From positions 558,001 to 622,000 of the forward strand of contig CP069394.1 of assembly GCA_016887485.1 (NCBI GenBank): a stretch of DNA of 64,000 nt, written 5' to 3'. Of this stretch, positions 44,248 to 53,186 are shown in pieces. The position numbers and the translations under genes were made by a program. Each line of letters starts with the position of its first letter. The first letter of the stretch is position 1. The notes below the pieces were generated by a model. The model saw only the letters and a list, made by a program, of their open reading frames with translations. It did no database searches and was not told where the DNA came from. This DNA comes from Chloroflexota bacterium. Its GTDB lineage: Bacteria; Chloroflexota; Anaerolineae; Anaerolineales; Anaerolineaceae.

Positions 44248-45053
44248 GGCTGCTTTCCTTCCGGCAGGATTTCAAATGAGAAGCGTTGGTTGAAACGAGT
44301 AAAGATATTCAGGACGGGGCGGGCAAGGAAGGTGACGATCAGGATATTGCCGATTGAACGGGTGACATCCCAGACCACTGAGGTCGCCAGGTAGTAGGTG
44401 CCGTAGCGGCCGATGTTCTCGGCCAAAGTTGCGCCCTGGAACCAGGTCTGACCAGGTGCACCGCCGAGGAAGGGCCAGAACCAGAGGTTCATGATCGCGC
44501 CGTAGAGCATTCCCCAAATAGCGCTGAAGAAGGCCAGAAGAATAATCTCACTAGGTTTCCCTGTGACATGCAGGCGTCTGAACAAGGGCTTCAGTATGCC
44601 GGCGCTTTGACCGACCCAGCCTGCGGTGATCATCTGCCCGGGAAGCCAGGGGCCAACACCGCCGGTGATCAGCCCTGAAATGAGCATGGTCATCGCGCCC
44701 ATCAGGAATCCCACTCGACCGCCAAAGAAGTAACCGGTCAGAATGATCAAAAAGAAGATCGGGCTGAATCCGGCAGGCCCTGGGATAGCCGTCTCAAGGA
44801 ATCGAAGCCCGGCATTGAGGGCAATCAGAACGCCCAGGAATGCGATGAGCTTTGTGTTCAGGATGGTAGATTGTGCTTCGAAGAGGATGATCAGGACACA
44901 GAGAACGATAATCAGACTGACCATCACGGGAAAAGACGAGCTTGAGAAGCTGGCATCCCTGGCTTGCGGCACCACAAAGGGCGCCAGCAAGCTCAGGAAT
45001 CCCAGAAGGAAGACAAAGCTATTTACGAGCAGGCTTTGTATCCTGAATTTCAT
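44244..45053 (-). CDS. ECF transporter S component, probable cobalamin-specific (CbrT-like)
   Basis: The 269-aa protein has six or more membrane helices with the ECF S-component pattern (FFGGRVGFLMGAMTMLISG and GPWLPGQMI). Its size exceeds that of most S components (about 180-200 aa), with an added N-terminal helix pair. Substrate specificity for cobalamin is inferred from the riboswitch and the transcobalamin-like neighbour, not from the S sequence. The start overlaps the stop of that neighbour (TAATG). Confidence 0.82.
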   Translation of the reverse strand: MKFRIQSLLVNSFVFLLGFLSLLAPFVVPQARDASFSSSSFPVMVSLIIVLCVLIILFEAQSTILNTKLIAFLGVLIALNAGLRFLETAIPGPAGFSPIFFLIILTGYFFGGRVGFLMGAMTMLISGLITGGVGPWLPGQMITAGWVGQSAGILKPLFRRLHVTGKPSEIILLAFFSAIWGMLYGAIMNLWFWPFLGGAPGQTWFQGATLAENIGRYGTYYLATSVVWDVTRSIGNILIVTFLARPVLNIFTRFNQRFSFEILPEGKQP

Positions 45054-47539
45054 TATTTATTCTTCTTCGAGAAGCCCAAAACGACGATAACAATGATCAC
45101 CGCCAGAATGCCTAAGATGATGATGGGCAGAATGGAGGGAGATTCGTTATCAATTTCGTCAGGTGCTGCTTCAGTTGGTGCAATCTCTACAGTTTCGGTC
45201 TCAGTAGTCGGCTCATCAGTAGCTTCGATGGCGGGTTCATCGGTGGCATCGAATGGTTCGGCCGGCACAAAGCTGTCGGTGCTGTCGTTGTAGAGGTCGC
45301 TGTAGGCGAGGTTGGGCTCGATGCTGTAGTTTTTGAGGAGCTCGCCGCTCTCACAAATGGTGCTCAACACCGGCAGGGTGTCAGGCGGCAGGGAGGGGAA
45401 GATCTCCCAACTGGTGAAGTGCCAGGCCACAACGGAACCTGGCAGAACGACTGAATCTCCTGCGCCGGTGCTCTCGAATGCCCATTGTTGACCATCCCAG
45501 TACCAATAAGACCAGTAATTGGTCTCACCATCGGCATTGGTAATCCCCAGGATGCTATTGATAAATCCTTCGGCATTGTCATATTCAAAACCGGAAGAAT
45601 CCAGCAGGGTCAGGCCATCCATTGACTCCTCGCTCAACTGAACACAGGCGGATTGGGCCTCGCCATCGCCGGGATCAACGATGATCGCAGCGGTGTTTGT
45701 AGAGGTGGTATCCTCAGGTTGCATGATGAGGTCACCGCCAAAGAGGGCCAAAAGGGCGGATGCTGTTGACATCACGCTGTCATCGGAATATTCCCAGGAA
45801 TAGACGAAGGACCCATTGGCTTTTTGGTAGGACATCAGGCTGGTGAGTGGGCCTCTGGCACTGGCTGTCTGCCAATCTTCAATGGATTCACCCAGAGCAT
45901 TGAGCGCCATGACGACATAGGCAGTCGTGCTTGAATCACCCCAGCCGCCATCGTCTTCCTGGGTGTTATGGAGGTAGGCGACAGCAGCCTGGATAATCGG
46001 ATCTGATGTTAGATAGCCTGCGGCTAACAAGGCCTGAATTGCAAGAGAAGTATCCACTGGAGAGGATGAGACAAAGCCTGCACGGTATCTCCACCCTCCG
46101 TCTTCACGTTGTAAACTTGCCAGGGTTGAGATTGCACCGCTTGGAATTGAACTTCCTGCTGCTGCCAGCCCAAGGATGCTCATTGCTTGTTGCAAAGTAT
46201 CGTGTGGCTCGCCAAACGACTTTGTGGTTTCATTATAATTTTCCAGCAGTCGTTCGGGGAGGTTCACGCCAGCGAAATCTTCTGGGTCCTCGCCCAGGGC
46301 ATTAATGCCGAGAATTGCTACGCCAATGGAACCAGGTCCAGTCTCAAGATAGGTTTCCAGGTTGGCTATAAGATAATTTTGGGTGGAGGTGCCTTCTCTT
46401 TGGAGGGTGGCAGGCTGCCAGCCCGCAGCATCAAGCGCCATAATGACATCAATAGTTGTGCGAGCCGATTCCCATCCGCCAGCGGAATCCTGTGCGGCCA
46501 CAAGGAAATCAAAGGCCTCACTGGCCTGGACGAGGTCGCCAAGTCCATAGAGGGGCTGACCGGAAAGGCCCAGAAGGGCATCGGCTGTTGAATAGGCATT
46601 GCCGTAATCGCCGCCGATCAATCCACTTTCCTGTTGAAGAGCTTGCAGGGCTGAAATGGGATTGCCGCCTTCCAGCTGCCAGTTATTAGTCATGGGAAGG
46701 TCGCCAACTGCGGCAATCGCCTGGAGCATCGCACTGGTGGTGCTGGCGTTGGTTGTGGAATCCCATTCAGTCTGCCAGCCACCAACATCGTTCTGTTGGT
46801 CCTGCATGTAGGTGATGGCAGCTGTGATGGGCTCTGAGGTGTTGTCATAAAAACCGGTCGCTGCCAGAGCTAAGATGGCAACCGGCGTTGTGTCAAGATA
46901 GCTGCCGTAGCCATCATTCCAGCGGCCTTCGTCATCCTGGGCTTCGGCTAACCAGACTGCGGCCTCCGAAGGGATGGAGAAATTATTGGCGACCAGGCCC
47001 AAAATGGCCCAGAGCTGATCGGTGACATTGTCAACCGTTGCAGTGCCATAAATACCGGTGTTGAGATCGTATTGTTCATTGACCAGATAGAGCAGATCCG
47101 TTCCCTGGTCACCAAAATTGTGGGGATCAGCGTTAGCTGCGGCAATGGCTGTGAGCAACTGACCCGCACGGGCGACATTGAAGCCAGGGGTTTCGGTTGC
47201 TTCCTGGTTCACCCATTGGATACCCTCAGATGCGAGATAATCAATGGGGCTCAGGCCCTCAGAGCTGACCAGCCGGTCCTGGGTTGTATTGTTGGCAGCC
47301 ATTGCCAAAACAGCTCGCAAGGTTGCAGCAGCGCTGGAGGATTCATCAAACCACTGGATGCCGCCATCCGGATTGATCTGAGTGGATAAATAGTCGAATG
47401 CTGATTCAATGACTTTCTCCATCGAACTCTGGGCGGCAGCGGATGGAACAGGCGCTGCCATAACCGAAGAGATCGGCCTGGCTAACAAGCCAAGAATCAC
47501 AGCGAGGGTGAAAACAAAAGACGTAATCCGGGATTTCAT
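45053..47539 (-). CDS. Transcobalamin/intrinsic-factor-like surface protein (alpha-alpha barrel plus DUF4430)
   Basis: The 828-aa exported protein has a signal peptide. Residues about 40-615 form many prenyltransferase/squalene-cyclase-like alpha-alpha repeats (repeated DGGW, LQREDGGWRYRAG and GGWGDSSTTAYV type units). A DUF4430-like beta domain follows (about 625-720; LTLLDSSGFEY, NYWSYWYWDGQQW). A Thr/Glu-rich linker and one C-terminal membrane helix (about 800-823) end it. This is the domain plan of animal intrinsic factor and transcobalamin, with tandem barrels and a membrane anchor. It probably captures cobalamin or cobinamide at the cell surface for the ECF transporter encoded next. AAGGAG precedes the ATG. 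It is controlled by a cobalamin riboswitch. Confidence 0.82.
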   Translation of the reverse strand: MKSRITSFVFTLAVILGLLARPISSVMAAPVPSAAAQSSMEKVIESAFDYLSTQINPDGGIQWFDESSSAAATLRAVLAMAANNTTQDRLVSSEGLSPIDYLASEGIQWVNQEATETPGFNVARAGQLLTAIAAANADPHNFGDQGTDLLYLVNEQYDLNTGIYGTATVDNVTDQLWAILGLVANNFSIPSEAAVWLAEAQDDEGRWNDGYGSYLDTTPVAILALAATGFYDNTSEPITAAITYMQDQQNDVGGWQTEWDSTTNASTTSAMLQAIAAVGDLPMTNNWQLEGGNPISALQALQQESGLIGGDYGNAYSTADALLGLSGQPLYGLGDLVQASEAFDFLVAAQDSAGGWESARTTIDVIMALDAAGWQPATLQREGTSTQNYLIANLETYLETGPGSIGVAILGINALGEDPEDFAGVNLPERLLENYNETTKSFGEPHDTLQQAMSILGLAAAGSSIPSGAISTLASLQREDGGWRYRAGFVSSSPVDTSLAIQALLAAGYLTSDPIIQAAVAYLHNTQEDDGGWGDSSTTAYVVMALNALGESIEDWQTASARGPLTSLMSYQKANGSFVYSWEYSDDSVMSTASALLALFGGDLIMQPEDTTSTNTAAIIVDPGDGEAQSACVQLSEESMDGLTLLDSSGFEYDNAEGFINSILGITNADGETNYWSYWYWDGQQWAFESTGAGDSVVLPGSVVAWHFTSWEIFPSLPPDTLPVLSTICESGELLKNYSIEPNLAYSDLYNDSTDSFVPAEPFDATDEPAIEATDEPTTETETVEIAPTEAAPDEIDNESPSILPIIILGILAVIIVIVVLGFSKKNK

Positions 47540-47550
47540 TAACCAACTCC

Positions 47551-47587
47551 TTATTTAATAAAAATGACCTTACGGGAAAAGGTCATT
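47551..47587 (-). terminator. Attenuator hairpin of the cobalamin riboswitch
   Basis: AATGACCTT and AAGGTCATT form a 9-bp stem followed by a T-rich tract, just before the ribosome site of the transcobalamin-like gene. It should stop transcription when the ligand is bound. Confidence 0.75.
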
Positions 47588-47795
47588 AAACCAGTTCCGC
47601 CCAGATGGGCGGAAAGGGAAGTCGGCTGGTGTTGCGATAGCCGATACCCAACTTTCCTTTCCACGAAGTTTTTGGGTCATAAAGGGCGGGTTATCGGACT
47701 TCGCCAAATTGGCGTTACCGTTGCGGGACAGTGCTGGACTTGCACCAGCTTCCCCCCTTACGCACCTTGCATCCGGGCATAGGTGCACCCTTTAT
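47588..47795 (-). promoter_or_regulatory. Cobalamin riboswitch
   Basis: The minus strand has the cobalamin aptamer core: GCTGGTGCAAGTCCAGCAC, TCCCGCAACGGTAA and a B12-box-like AAGTCCGATAACCCGCC at 47685-47701. P1 pairs ATAAAGGG (47788-47795) with CCCTTTAT (47679-47686). Further hairpins lead to the attenuator. It regulates the transcobalamin-like protein and the ECF transporter genes. Confidence 0.92.
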
Positions 47796-47848
47796 GGCTT
47801 TTTCATTTGTAAAATTCATTCTAAATGGCGCAGAGTATTTTGTCAATA

Positions 47849-47882
47849 AGAAAGGCAGCCTGATCGATCAGGCTGCCTTTTG
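47849..47882 (-). terminator. Intrinsic terminator of the second ECF operon
   Basis: AAAGGCAGCCTGAT faces ATCAGGCTGCCTTT across a short CG centre, nearly a perfect palindrome with a T-rich run on both strands. It ends the operon that finishes at 47904 and insulates the riboswitch next to it. Confidence 0.88.
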
Positions 47883-47903
47883 AAGTGCTTTTTAAGTGTT
47901 GTT

Positions 47904-48323
47904 TTACTGAACCGTGATTGAAACCAGGTCCTTGACGTTCAGTTTGCCGGACATGTCGGGCATCACGGTGCGCAGGCTGCCTTCATCAAAACCAACAATA
48001 CAATTGGCGCAGGCCATCAGTTCTTCGACGGTGATGCTGGCTTCGTAACCATCAGCAGCGGTGAAGGTGACCTCTGTGCCGGAAGCAGCGCCAGCGTCTG
48101 AGAGAAGGGCGGAAAGCAGCACACCTTCATAGGTGGTGACAACGCCGTCTTTGCCGGTGTAGTCCACAGAAGTGGTGCCGAGGGCTTCGAGGCCGCTCTG
48201 GGTGTAGGAAGCTTCGTTTACGGTCAGGATGGCGGCTTCTTCGGTGGCCTGGGCTTGAGGGGTGCAGGCGGTGATCAGGGCGATCAAAACGAGCAGGGTT
48301 GTAATTAAGGTTGTCTTCTTCAT
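47904..48323 (-). CDS. Small lipoprotein with sulfite-oxidase-like (SUOX) fold, copy 1
   Basis: The 139-aa product has a lipoprotein signal (LITAC, Cys20) and one module like the oxidoreductase molybdopterin-binding domain: YEGVLLSALLSDAG, then VTFTAADGYEASIT and a C-terminal VKDLVSITVQ strand. The Cys that binds Mo in true sulfite oxidases is not evident. Two other Cys (MACANC) are close together. It is the last gene of the Moco-leader operon. The function is inferred as extracytoplasmic pterin binding; this is not shown. AAAGGA lies upstream of the ATG. Confidence 0.65.
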   Translation of the reverse strand: MKKTTLITTLLVLIALITACTPQAQATEEAAILTVNEASYTQSGLEALGTTSVDYTGKDGVVTTYEGVLLSALLSDAGAASGTEVTFTAADGYEASITVEELMACANCIVGFDEGSLRTVMPDMSGKLNVKDLVSITVQ

Positions 48324-48356
48324 GGTTATTCCTTTAAAAATACTTTGTTTTTTTTA

Positions 48357-48839
48357 TTACGGATTGACGATAATTTCCGTGATCTGGAACACCCAGCGAT
48401 TGGCGGGGGTGGTCGGGAAGACCAGGCGGATTGGGCCGGCATCCGGATCAGCTTCGGTGATCCATGCGCCGCCCTGCTTTATGGCAACAATGCCATTAAC
48501 CGCTTCGTCTTTGGAGATTTCGATGGCATAACCATCAGCAGCAATGGCTGTGAGGGTGCTGTAATCTGCAGGTGCACCGGCTTCTTCGAGTAAGGTTGCC
48601 AGATCAACGCCGCTGAATGAGCGGACTTCATCTTCGCCACGTGATTTTTCCATCAGGACGTCGTCCAGACTCACAAAATCCATAGCCGCCAGGTCTGCAT
48701 AGGAGAGGGTCAGGGGATTGGTGACCTCTCCACTAATTTTCAGGGTCCAATCGACATTAGGCACACTGTTGCACGCGGAGAGCAGCAATGGAATGACGAA
48801 GAGCAGGATCCAGGTAAATTTCTTGGTACTTTTTAACAT
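48357..48839 (-). CDS. Lipoprotein with sulfite-oxidase-like fold, copy 2
   Basis: The 160-aa product has a lipobox (LLSAC) and a better-kept SUOX-type domain: ISGEVTNPLTLSYADLAAM, SFSGVDLATLLEEAGA, LTAIAADGYAIEIS, and an ending with VFQITEIIV. In molybdopterin enzymes this region wraps the cofactor. It has no enzymatic partner here, so it may be a binding protein. AAGGAGGAAG precedes the ATG. It lies between the phosphodiesterase-like lipoprotein and the first SUOX copy. Confidence 0.7.
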   Translation of the reverse strand: MLKSTKKFTWILLFVIPLLLSACNSVPNVDWTLKISGEVTNPLTLSYADLAAMDFVSLDDVLMEKSRGEDEVRSFSGVDLATLLEEAGAPADYSTLTAIAADGYAIEISKDEAVNGIVAIKQGGAWITEADPDAGPIRLVFPTTPANRWVFQITEIIVNP

Positions 48840-48851
48840 TATTCTTCCTCC

Positions 48852-49982
48852 TTATTTTTGGATGAATGTAACAGGTATGAGCATATCAGCGGCTGTAAGC
48901 GTACCGTGGTTACCGCCATCTGCGGTTGTGTGCATGCCGTGATCGGCCAGAATGATGATGAGGGTGTCACTTGGTAACATATCAACAATATCGGCGATGT
49001 ATCCATCGACCCGGATCAGGGCAGTCTCGTATTCGGGTGAATTATCGCCATATTCATGACCCATGTCATCAATTTCATGGAAATGGATATACAGCAGGTG
49101 CGGCAGGTTATTCTGGATCACTTCCATTGCGTTCAGATAAACGTTGTCATCGGACCAGCCGTTATTATCCCGGTCTCCGCTTAGGATCACTTCAGCATTG
49201 CGAAGGTTGAAAGGCAGGCTGGCACCTTCAACCGCTATTGCCATTTTTCCGTTATCCGTGACGATATCAAATAGGGTGGTCAATTCTGTTGAGCGGTAGC
49301 CGTAGCCATAAACACCGTTATTGGCCGCAATGGTGCTGGTGAATAAAGCAGCCGAAGCGGATGTGGTAATTGGGGGGTAGATGCTTATGCCACAATTGAT
49401 CTTGTCCTGGCTGGCGAAGAAGGGCTGCTCTCCGGCAGCGACCATGGATTGGAGTTTGTCGTATTGAGTGCCATCCGTGAGGATGATGACCACCTGTTGG
49501 GCAGAAGTAGTGAGCTGGGGTTGGCCATGCGCTTCTGGCAAGCTGGGGAGACCCAGGGCTGACAAAACGGTTGGGCTGATGTCGAGAATCGAGAGATCAA
49601 CCCCCGACAGTCTCTTTGACGGAGTCACCTCAATCGAGGTGGGCTGATAGGCGACCTCACCGATGGTCAACGTGCCGTTGGGGGAGAGAGTGGTTTCTTC
49701 TGCAATCTCATCCCAGATGAAGGTCAGGGACTCGGTATTTTCCATGGTCAAAGTGATCTGGTCAATCAGGGTAAAGCCATTATCAAAGAAGAACTGACCG
49801 AGGGGGACGGTTTGGATCTCTTCGTCGGAGGTGTCGATGTAGAAGGCTACATTATCGGCCGTAATTGAGCTAACTGCGTCCGAGTTTTCATTGATGGTAA
49901 TCGCCCACGTCGCTTGGCATGCTGTGCCAATGAAAAGGAGCAGGATCAGTATGGGGAGGAGTAATTTCTTTCGTGTAGGCAT
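48852..49982 (-). CDS. Lipoprotein of the nucleotide pyrophosphatase/phosphodiesterase family
   Basis: The 376-aa product has a signal and lipobox-like IGTAC (Cys22). An N-terminal module of about 100 residues resembles the SUOX repeat (VPLGQFFFDNGF, LTFIWDEI). Then follows an alkaline-phosphatase-superfamily domain: ILTDGTQYDKL near 170, HFHEIDDMGHEYG near 300 and ILADHGMHTTADGGNHG near 350 supply metal Asp/His ligands. NPP enzymes cleave pyrophosphate bonds, including those in dinucleotide cofactors. In this operon that activity could release molybdopterin from its nucleotide form; that is inference. Confidence 0.72.
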   Translation of the reverse strand: MPTRKKLLLPILILLLFIGTACQATWAITINENSDAVSSITADNVAFYIDTSDEEIQTVPLGQFFFDNGFTLIDQITLTMENTESLTFIWDEIAEETTLSPNGTLTIGEVAYQPTSIEVTPSKRLSGVDLSILDISPTVLSALGLPSLPEAHGQPQLTTSAQQVVIILTDGTQYDKLQSMVAAGEQPFFASQDKINCGISIYPPITTSASAALFTSTIAANNGVYGYGYRSTELTTLFDIVTDNGKMAIAVEGASLPFNLRNAEVILSGDRDNNGWSDDNVYLNAMEVIQNNLPHLLYIHFHEIDDMGHEYGDNSPEYETALIRVDGYIADIVDMLPSDTLIIILADHGMHTTADGGNHGTLTAADMLIPVTFIQK

Positions 49983-49985
49983 AAA

Positions 49986-50903
49986 TTAATTCGATTCTAT
50001 TGAGGTGATATCCACCAGCCAGGCACTTCTGCCGCGGGCTGGCAGGACGAGGGTGATGGAGTCGTGATCCATGGCGAGGACAGCGCCTTCAATTTCATCA
50101 CCCGAAAGTTCAATGGTCTCACCGTGGCTATCGGTGACCGTGATGGACTCAGGGTTGGCGTTAACCAGCAGGGGAGCCAGCAGCGCACCTTCGATCCAAT
50201 TGGCGGTGGTGGCATGGCTCAGGTTGCCTTCATCATCCGCAAGCATCACATCGGTGCTTTCCACGGGCAGCCGGACGGTTGCACCGATCAAAAGGCGGCC
50301 AATAGAGGTTTTGTTGCTGTCAATGGTGAGTGGTGTATCGACACCCACGACAACAATCCGGGTGATGCCTTTCAGCCAGCTTGAAGCGTGAAGGGTTTCA
50401 GAGGCAAACCGAACACCGTCCACATAGGGCACCAACATGGCGGTTTCATCGATATATTCGGATTCGATTGTGGTTTCGCCGCCGTCATTGGTGATGAAGG
50501 TGACGGATTCATATTCTTCAACGCCGTTCTGGGCGAGTAAATCCTGCACTGTAATATGGGTGCCGGCATTTTCCTGATTGGGCAGGACCTCATTAATCCG
50601 GATGAAGGAAGGATCGGGGACATCGCCGGTCAGATCAATCACTGCATAGAACTGGATACCTGCCATTTCAACAGCGCCGTGATCATCGTGGCATGTCGTG
50701 CAGTCGTGGAATTCAGCGCCATCATGGCATTCTGCGCACTCGTTCATTTTGACGCCTTCTTCCCAGAGGGCGCCAAAGGAAAATTCCTTAATCAGAGCCA
50801 CTGGCATCGGTTTGGTTGTGATCAGGATCAGGACGATCACTGCCAGGGCCAATACAAGGCCGATGGCAAGAAAGAGTATCCAGGGTTTGGGTTTCGTCTC
50901 CAT
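49986..50903 (-). CDS. Membrane-anchored c-type haem protein with SUOX-like repeats
   Basis: The 305-aa protein has an N-terminal membrane helix (about 8-30), then two haem-binding motifs CAECH (56-60) and CTTCH (68-72). Two SUOX-type modules follow (about 80-190 and 200-305; GALLAPLLVNANPES, ITVTDSHGETIELSG). It is the only CxxCH protein in the window and would be matured by the CcmF-thioredoxin fusion at 28088. The role could be redox handling of a pterin cofactor outside the membrane, which is a guess. It is located directly after ecfT. Confidence 0.72.
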   Translation of the reverse strand: METKPKPWILFLAIGLVLALAVIVLILITTKPMPVALIKEFSFGALWEEGVKMNECAECHDGAEFHDCTTCHDDHGAVEMAGIQFYAVIDLTGDVPDPSFIRINEVLPNQENAGTHITVQDLLAQNGVEEYESVTFITNDGGETTIESEYIDETAMLVPYVDGVRFASETLHASSWLKGITRIVVVGVDTPLTIDSNKTSIGRLLIGATVRLPVESTDVMLADDEGNLSHATTANWIEGALLAPLLVNANPESITVTDSHGETIELSGDEIEGAVLAMDHDSITLVLPARGRSAWLVDITSIESN

Positions 50904-50908
50904 AGGGT

Positions 50909-51685
50909 TTATAGCCTTCCTCCATAGTTGACAACGAGAATGAATGTGGAAAGGGCTACCAATAAAAGATTGAAAATCAAGTCCCGATAACTCGGGATGA
51001 CTCGATTGCGAAATGTGCGGGTACGATATTGACCGAACCCACGGCCTTCCATACTGAAAACCAGCTTATCCGCCCTCCGAAGAGCGCTGATCAGCAATGG
51101 TGTCATGAATTGTCGCACAAGCAAGGGGATGCGTTTCAGGCTGCCCTGGTCATAACGTACACCTCGGACCAATTGGGCCTGATAGATCGTCTGGCCTTCA
51201 TCTTCGAGGATGGGTGCCAGGCGTAAGGCTGTGATCAGCATAAAACCGAAGCGATAGGGGAGACCGGCTTTCATCAGGGCGTAAGCCAGGTCCGAAGGGT
51301 TGGTGGTGATGATGAATAAATAACTCATTAGCACAATGGCGAGGAAGCGGCTGCTGAAAAGAAGGCCGGAATCGATGCCACTTTGTGTGATTTTGAAGTG
51401 TTTGATCCCAGGATCCCACAGCACAACTCCGGTCTTTTCAAATAAGAGGTAGACGACGAAGAGGAATATCCCAGTGAAAAAGACCAGCCTGAAACCGCGC
51501 ACTTTCCAAATTTGAGGACAGAGCCAGATCAGTGATATCAAGGCAAGAAGTGCTAGGAGAAAAGTCAGCAAGCCTTTGGTGACGATTAGCACCAAGGCGG
51601 AGAGTAATAAGAGCCAGATAAGTTTATCCAGAGGATAGAGCTGGTGGAAGAAGCTGTTGCCGGGTTGGAAGGTCAGTTTACGCAA
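50909..51685 (-). CDS. ECF transporter transmembrane protein EcfT, second system
   Basis: The 258-aa membrane protein has the EcfT coupling motifs (QLVRGVRYDQG and FSMEGRGFGQ). The start is a TTG at 51685, preceded by AGGAGG and overlapping the ATPase stop by 8 bases; the longer reading frame to 51739 lies within that gene. It belongs with the double ATPase and the S-component fusion encoded upstream. Confidence 0.87.
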   Translation of the reverse strand: MRKLTFQPGNSFFHQLYPLDKLIWLLLLSALVLIVTKGLLTFLLALLALISLIWLCPQIWKVRGFRLVFFTGIFLFVVYLLFEKTGVVLWDPGIKHFKITQSGIDSGLLFSSRFLAIVLMSYLFIITTNPSDLAYALMKAGLPYRFGFMLITALRLAPILEDEGQTIYQAQLVRGVRYDQGSLKRIPLLVRQFMTPLLISALRRADKLVFSMEGRGFGQYRTRTFRNRVIPSYRDLIFNLLLVALSTFILVVNYGGRL

Positions 51686-53183
51686 TTTGACCTCCTGCAA
51701 TGGTGTTGGGAATAAAGGCACCGTATCCCTGGGTGGCAATTACTTCGAAAGCTTTTGCGGTAGGTGCATTGACTTGAATCTCGCCCTGATTCATGAAAAT
51801 CACCCGGTCACAATAACGGTTGGTCAGTCCGGGGTGGTGATTGACCAGCAGGACGGTGTTGCCCTGTTCACAATAGGCTTTCAGGCGCTGCATCCATAAC
51901 CTGGCGTTCTCCAGGTCCTGCCCAATCAACATTTCATCAATAAGCAGGATTTTTGGGTCATGCAGGATGAGGCTGACCAAATTCAGACGCCGTTTTTCAC
52001 CGTAGCTCAGGCTTTGGGGGTGACGGTCCAACTCGCCTGCCAATCCCATTTTTACCAGCCATGACATTGCCTCGGCCTCTTTTTTCGGCGTTGAGAACCT
52101 GAGGTTTTCCAATGTGAAAAGGGCTTCTTCCCAGATGGAAGCAGTAAAAAGCTGGTGGTCGGGATTTTGGAAGATAAAACCTATCTTGCGCACCAGGTCG
52201 GATGTTTTAAGTTTGGAAAGGTCCTGTCCGAAGCCGAATTTTGATCCTCCCGTTGGCTGGATGAGTCCCATGATCGTCAGGAGCAGGCTGGTTTTGCCAC
52301 TGCCGTTCGGCCCCATCAGGCCGATGAACTCACCGGGATATAGGTCAAGATTGATGACGTTGAGAATAGTCTTGTCGTGAATGGACAGAGTGATATCTGA
52401 AAGTGAAAGCAGTGGCTCTTGAGTAGCCCCTGATTTGGGTGATAAGCTTTCCTGTTGTTGGGGTTCCAACTCAGTGGTCATCCTTTTCATGAAGGCGAGA
52501 ATGGATTCTTCTTCCTCAATTTTGCCCTGTTCCATGACAATCACCTGGGGATCCAGATCAACGATCTGCAGGAGTTTGTGTTCAATGATGATGATGGTGA
52601 GACCGTGTTGTTCGGCCAGCAGATGCAAAGTCTCAAATATCTGTCGGGTGGCATCCGGATCCAGGTTTGAAGTCGGTTCATCCAGAATGAGCACATCCGG
52701 AGAGAGGGCCAGCATGGAGGCAATCGCCACTTTTTGTTTTTCGCCACCGGAAAGTGTTGCCAGATCACGCTCCAAAAGGTCTATTCCGTGGACAACGGTT
52801 AGAGCCGATTGGATCGCTGTTTCGATATCCGCTGGGGTTACCTGGCGGTTTTCCAGGCCAAAGGCGATTTCATCCTTGACCGTCAGAGTGCAGAACTGAT
52901 CCTCGGGATTTTGTTGCACATATGCGACCCGTTCACTGGCGGCATATAGCGGCACCTGGGTCATATCGGTCTTATTGACCCAGATTTCGCCAGAGAAGTT
53001 GACTAAGTCATCCTGGAAGAGAAAGCCCGCAAGAGCTTTCGCCAGGGTGGACTTGCCGCATCCGGATTTTCCCGTGATGACCAGAAACTGACCCCGGTCA
53101 ACTTGCAGGTTAACACCTTCCAGGGCAGGTTGTTGCCTGCCCGGATAGGTGTAGGAAAAATCGCGGATTTCGATAAAAGCCAT
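51678..53183 (-). CDS. Double ECF transporter ATPase (EcfA-A' fusion), second system
   Basis: The 501-aa protein has two ABC domains: GKSGCGKSTLAKALAGF with LSGGEKQKVAIA and ILDEPTSNLDP, then GPNGSGKTSLLLTIMGL with LSYGEKRRLNL and a LIDEMLIGQD Walker B in which Met follows Glu. It is a diverged paralogue of the 41634-43232 ATPase. It starts three bases after the S-component stop and is coupled to EcfT by overlap. Confidence 0.92.
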   Translation of the reverse strand: MAFIEIRDFSYTYPGRQQPALEGVNLQVDRGQFLVITGKSGCGKSTLAKALAGFLFQDDLVNFSGEIWVNKTDMTQVPLYAASERVAYVQQNPEDQFCTLTVKDEIAFGLENRQVTPADIETAIQSALTVVHGIDLLERDLATLSGGEKQKVAIASMLALSPDVLILDEPTSNLDPDATRQIFETLHLLAEQHGLTIIIIEHKLLQIVDLDPQVIVMEQGKIEEEESILAFMKRMTTELEPQQQESLSPKSGATQEPLLSLSDITLSIHDKTILNVINLDLYPGEFIGLMGPNGSGKTSLLLTIMGLIQPTGGSKFGFGQDLSKLKTSDLVRKIGFIFQNPDHQLFTASIWEEALFTLENLRFSTPKKEAEAMSWLVKMGLAGELDRHPQSLSYGEKRRLNLVSLILHDPKILLIDEMLIGQDLENARLWMQRLKAYCEQGNTVLLVNHHPGLTNRYCDRVIFMNQGEIQVNAPTAKAFEVIATQGYGAFIPNTIAGGQIA

Positions 53184-53186
53184 AGC

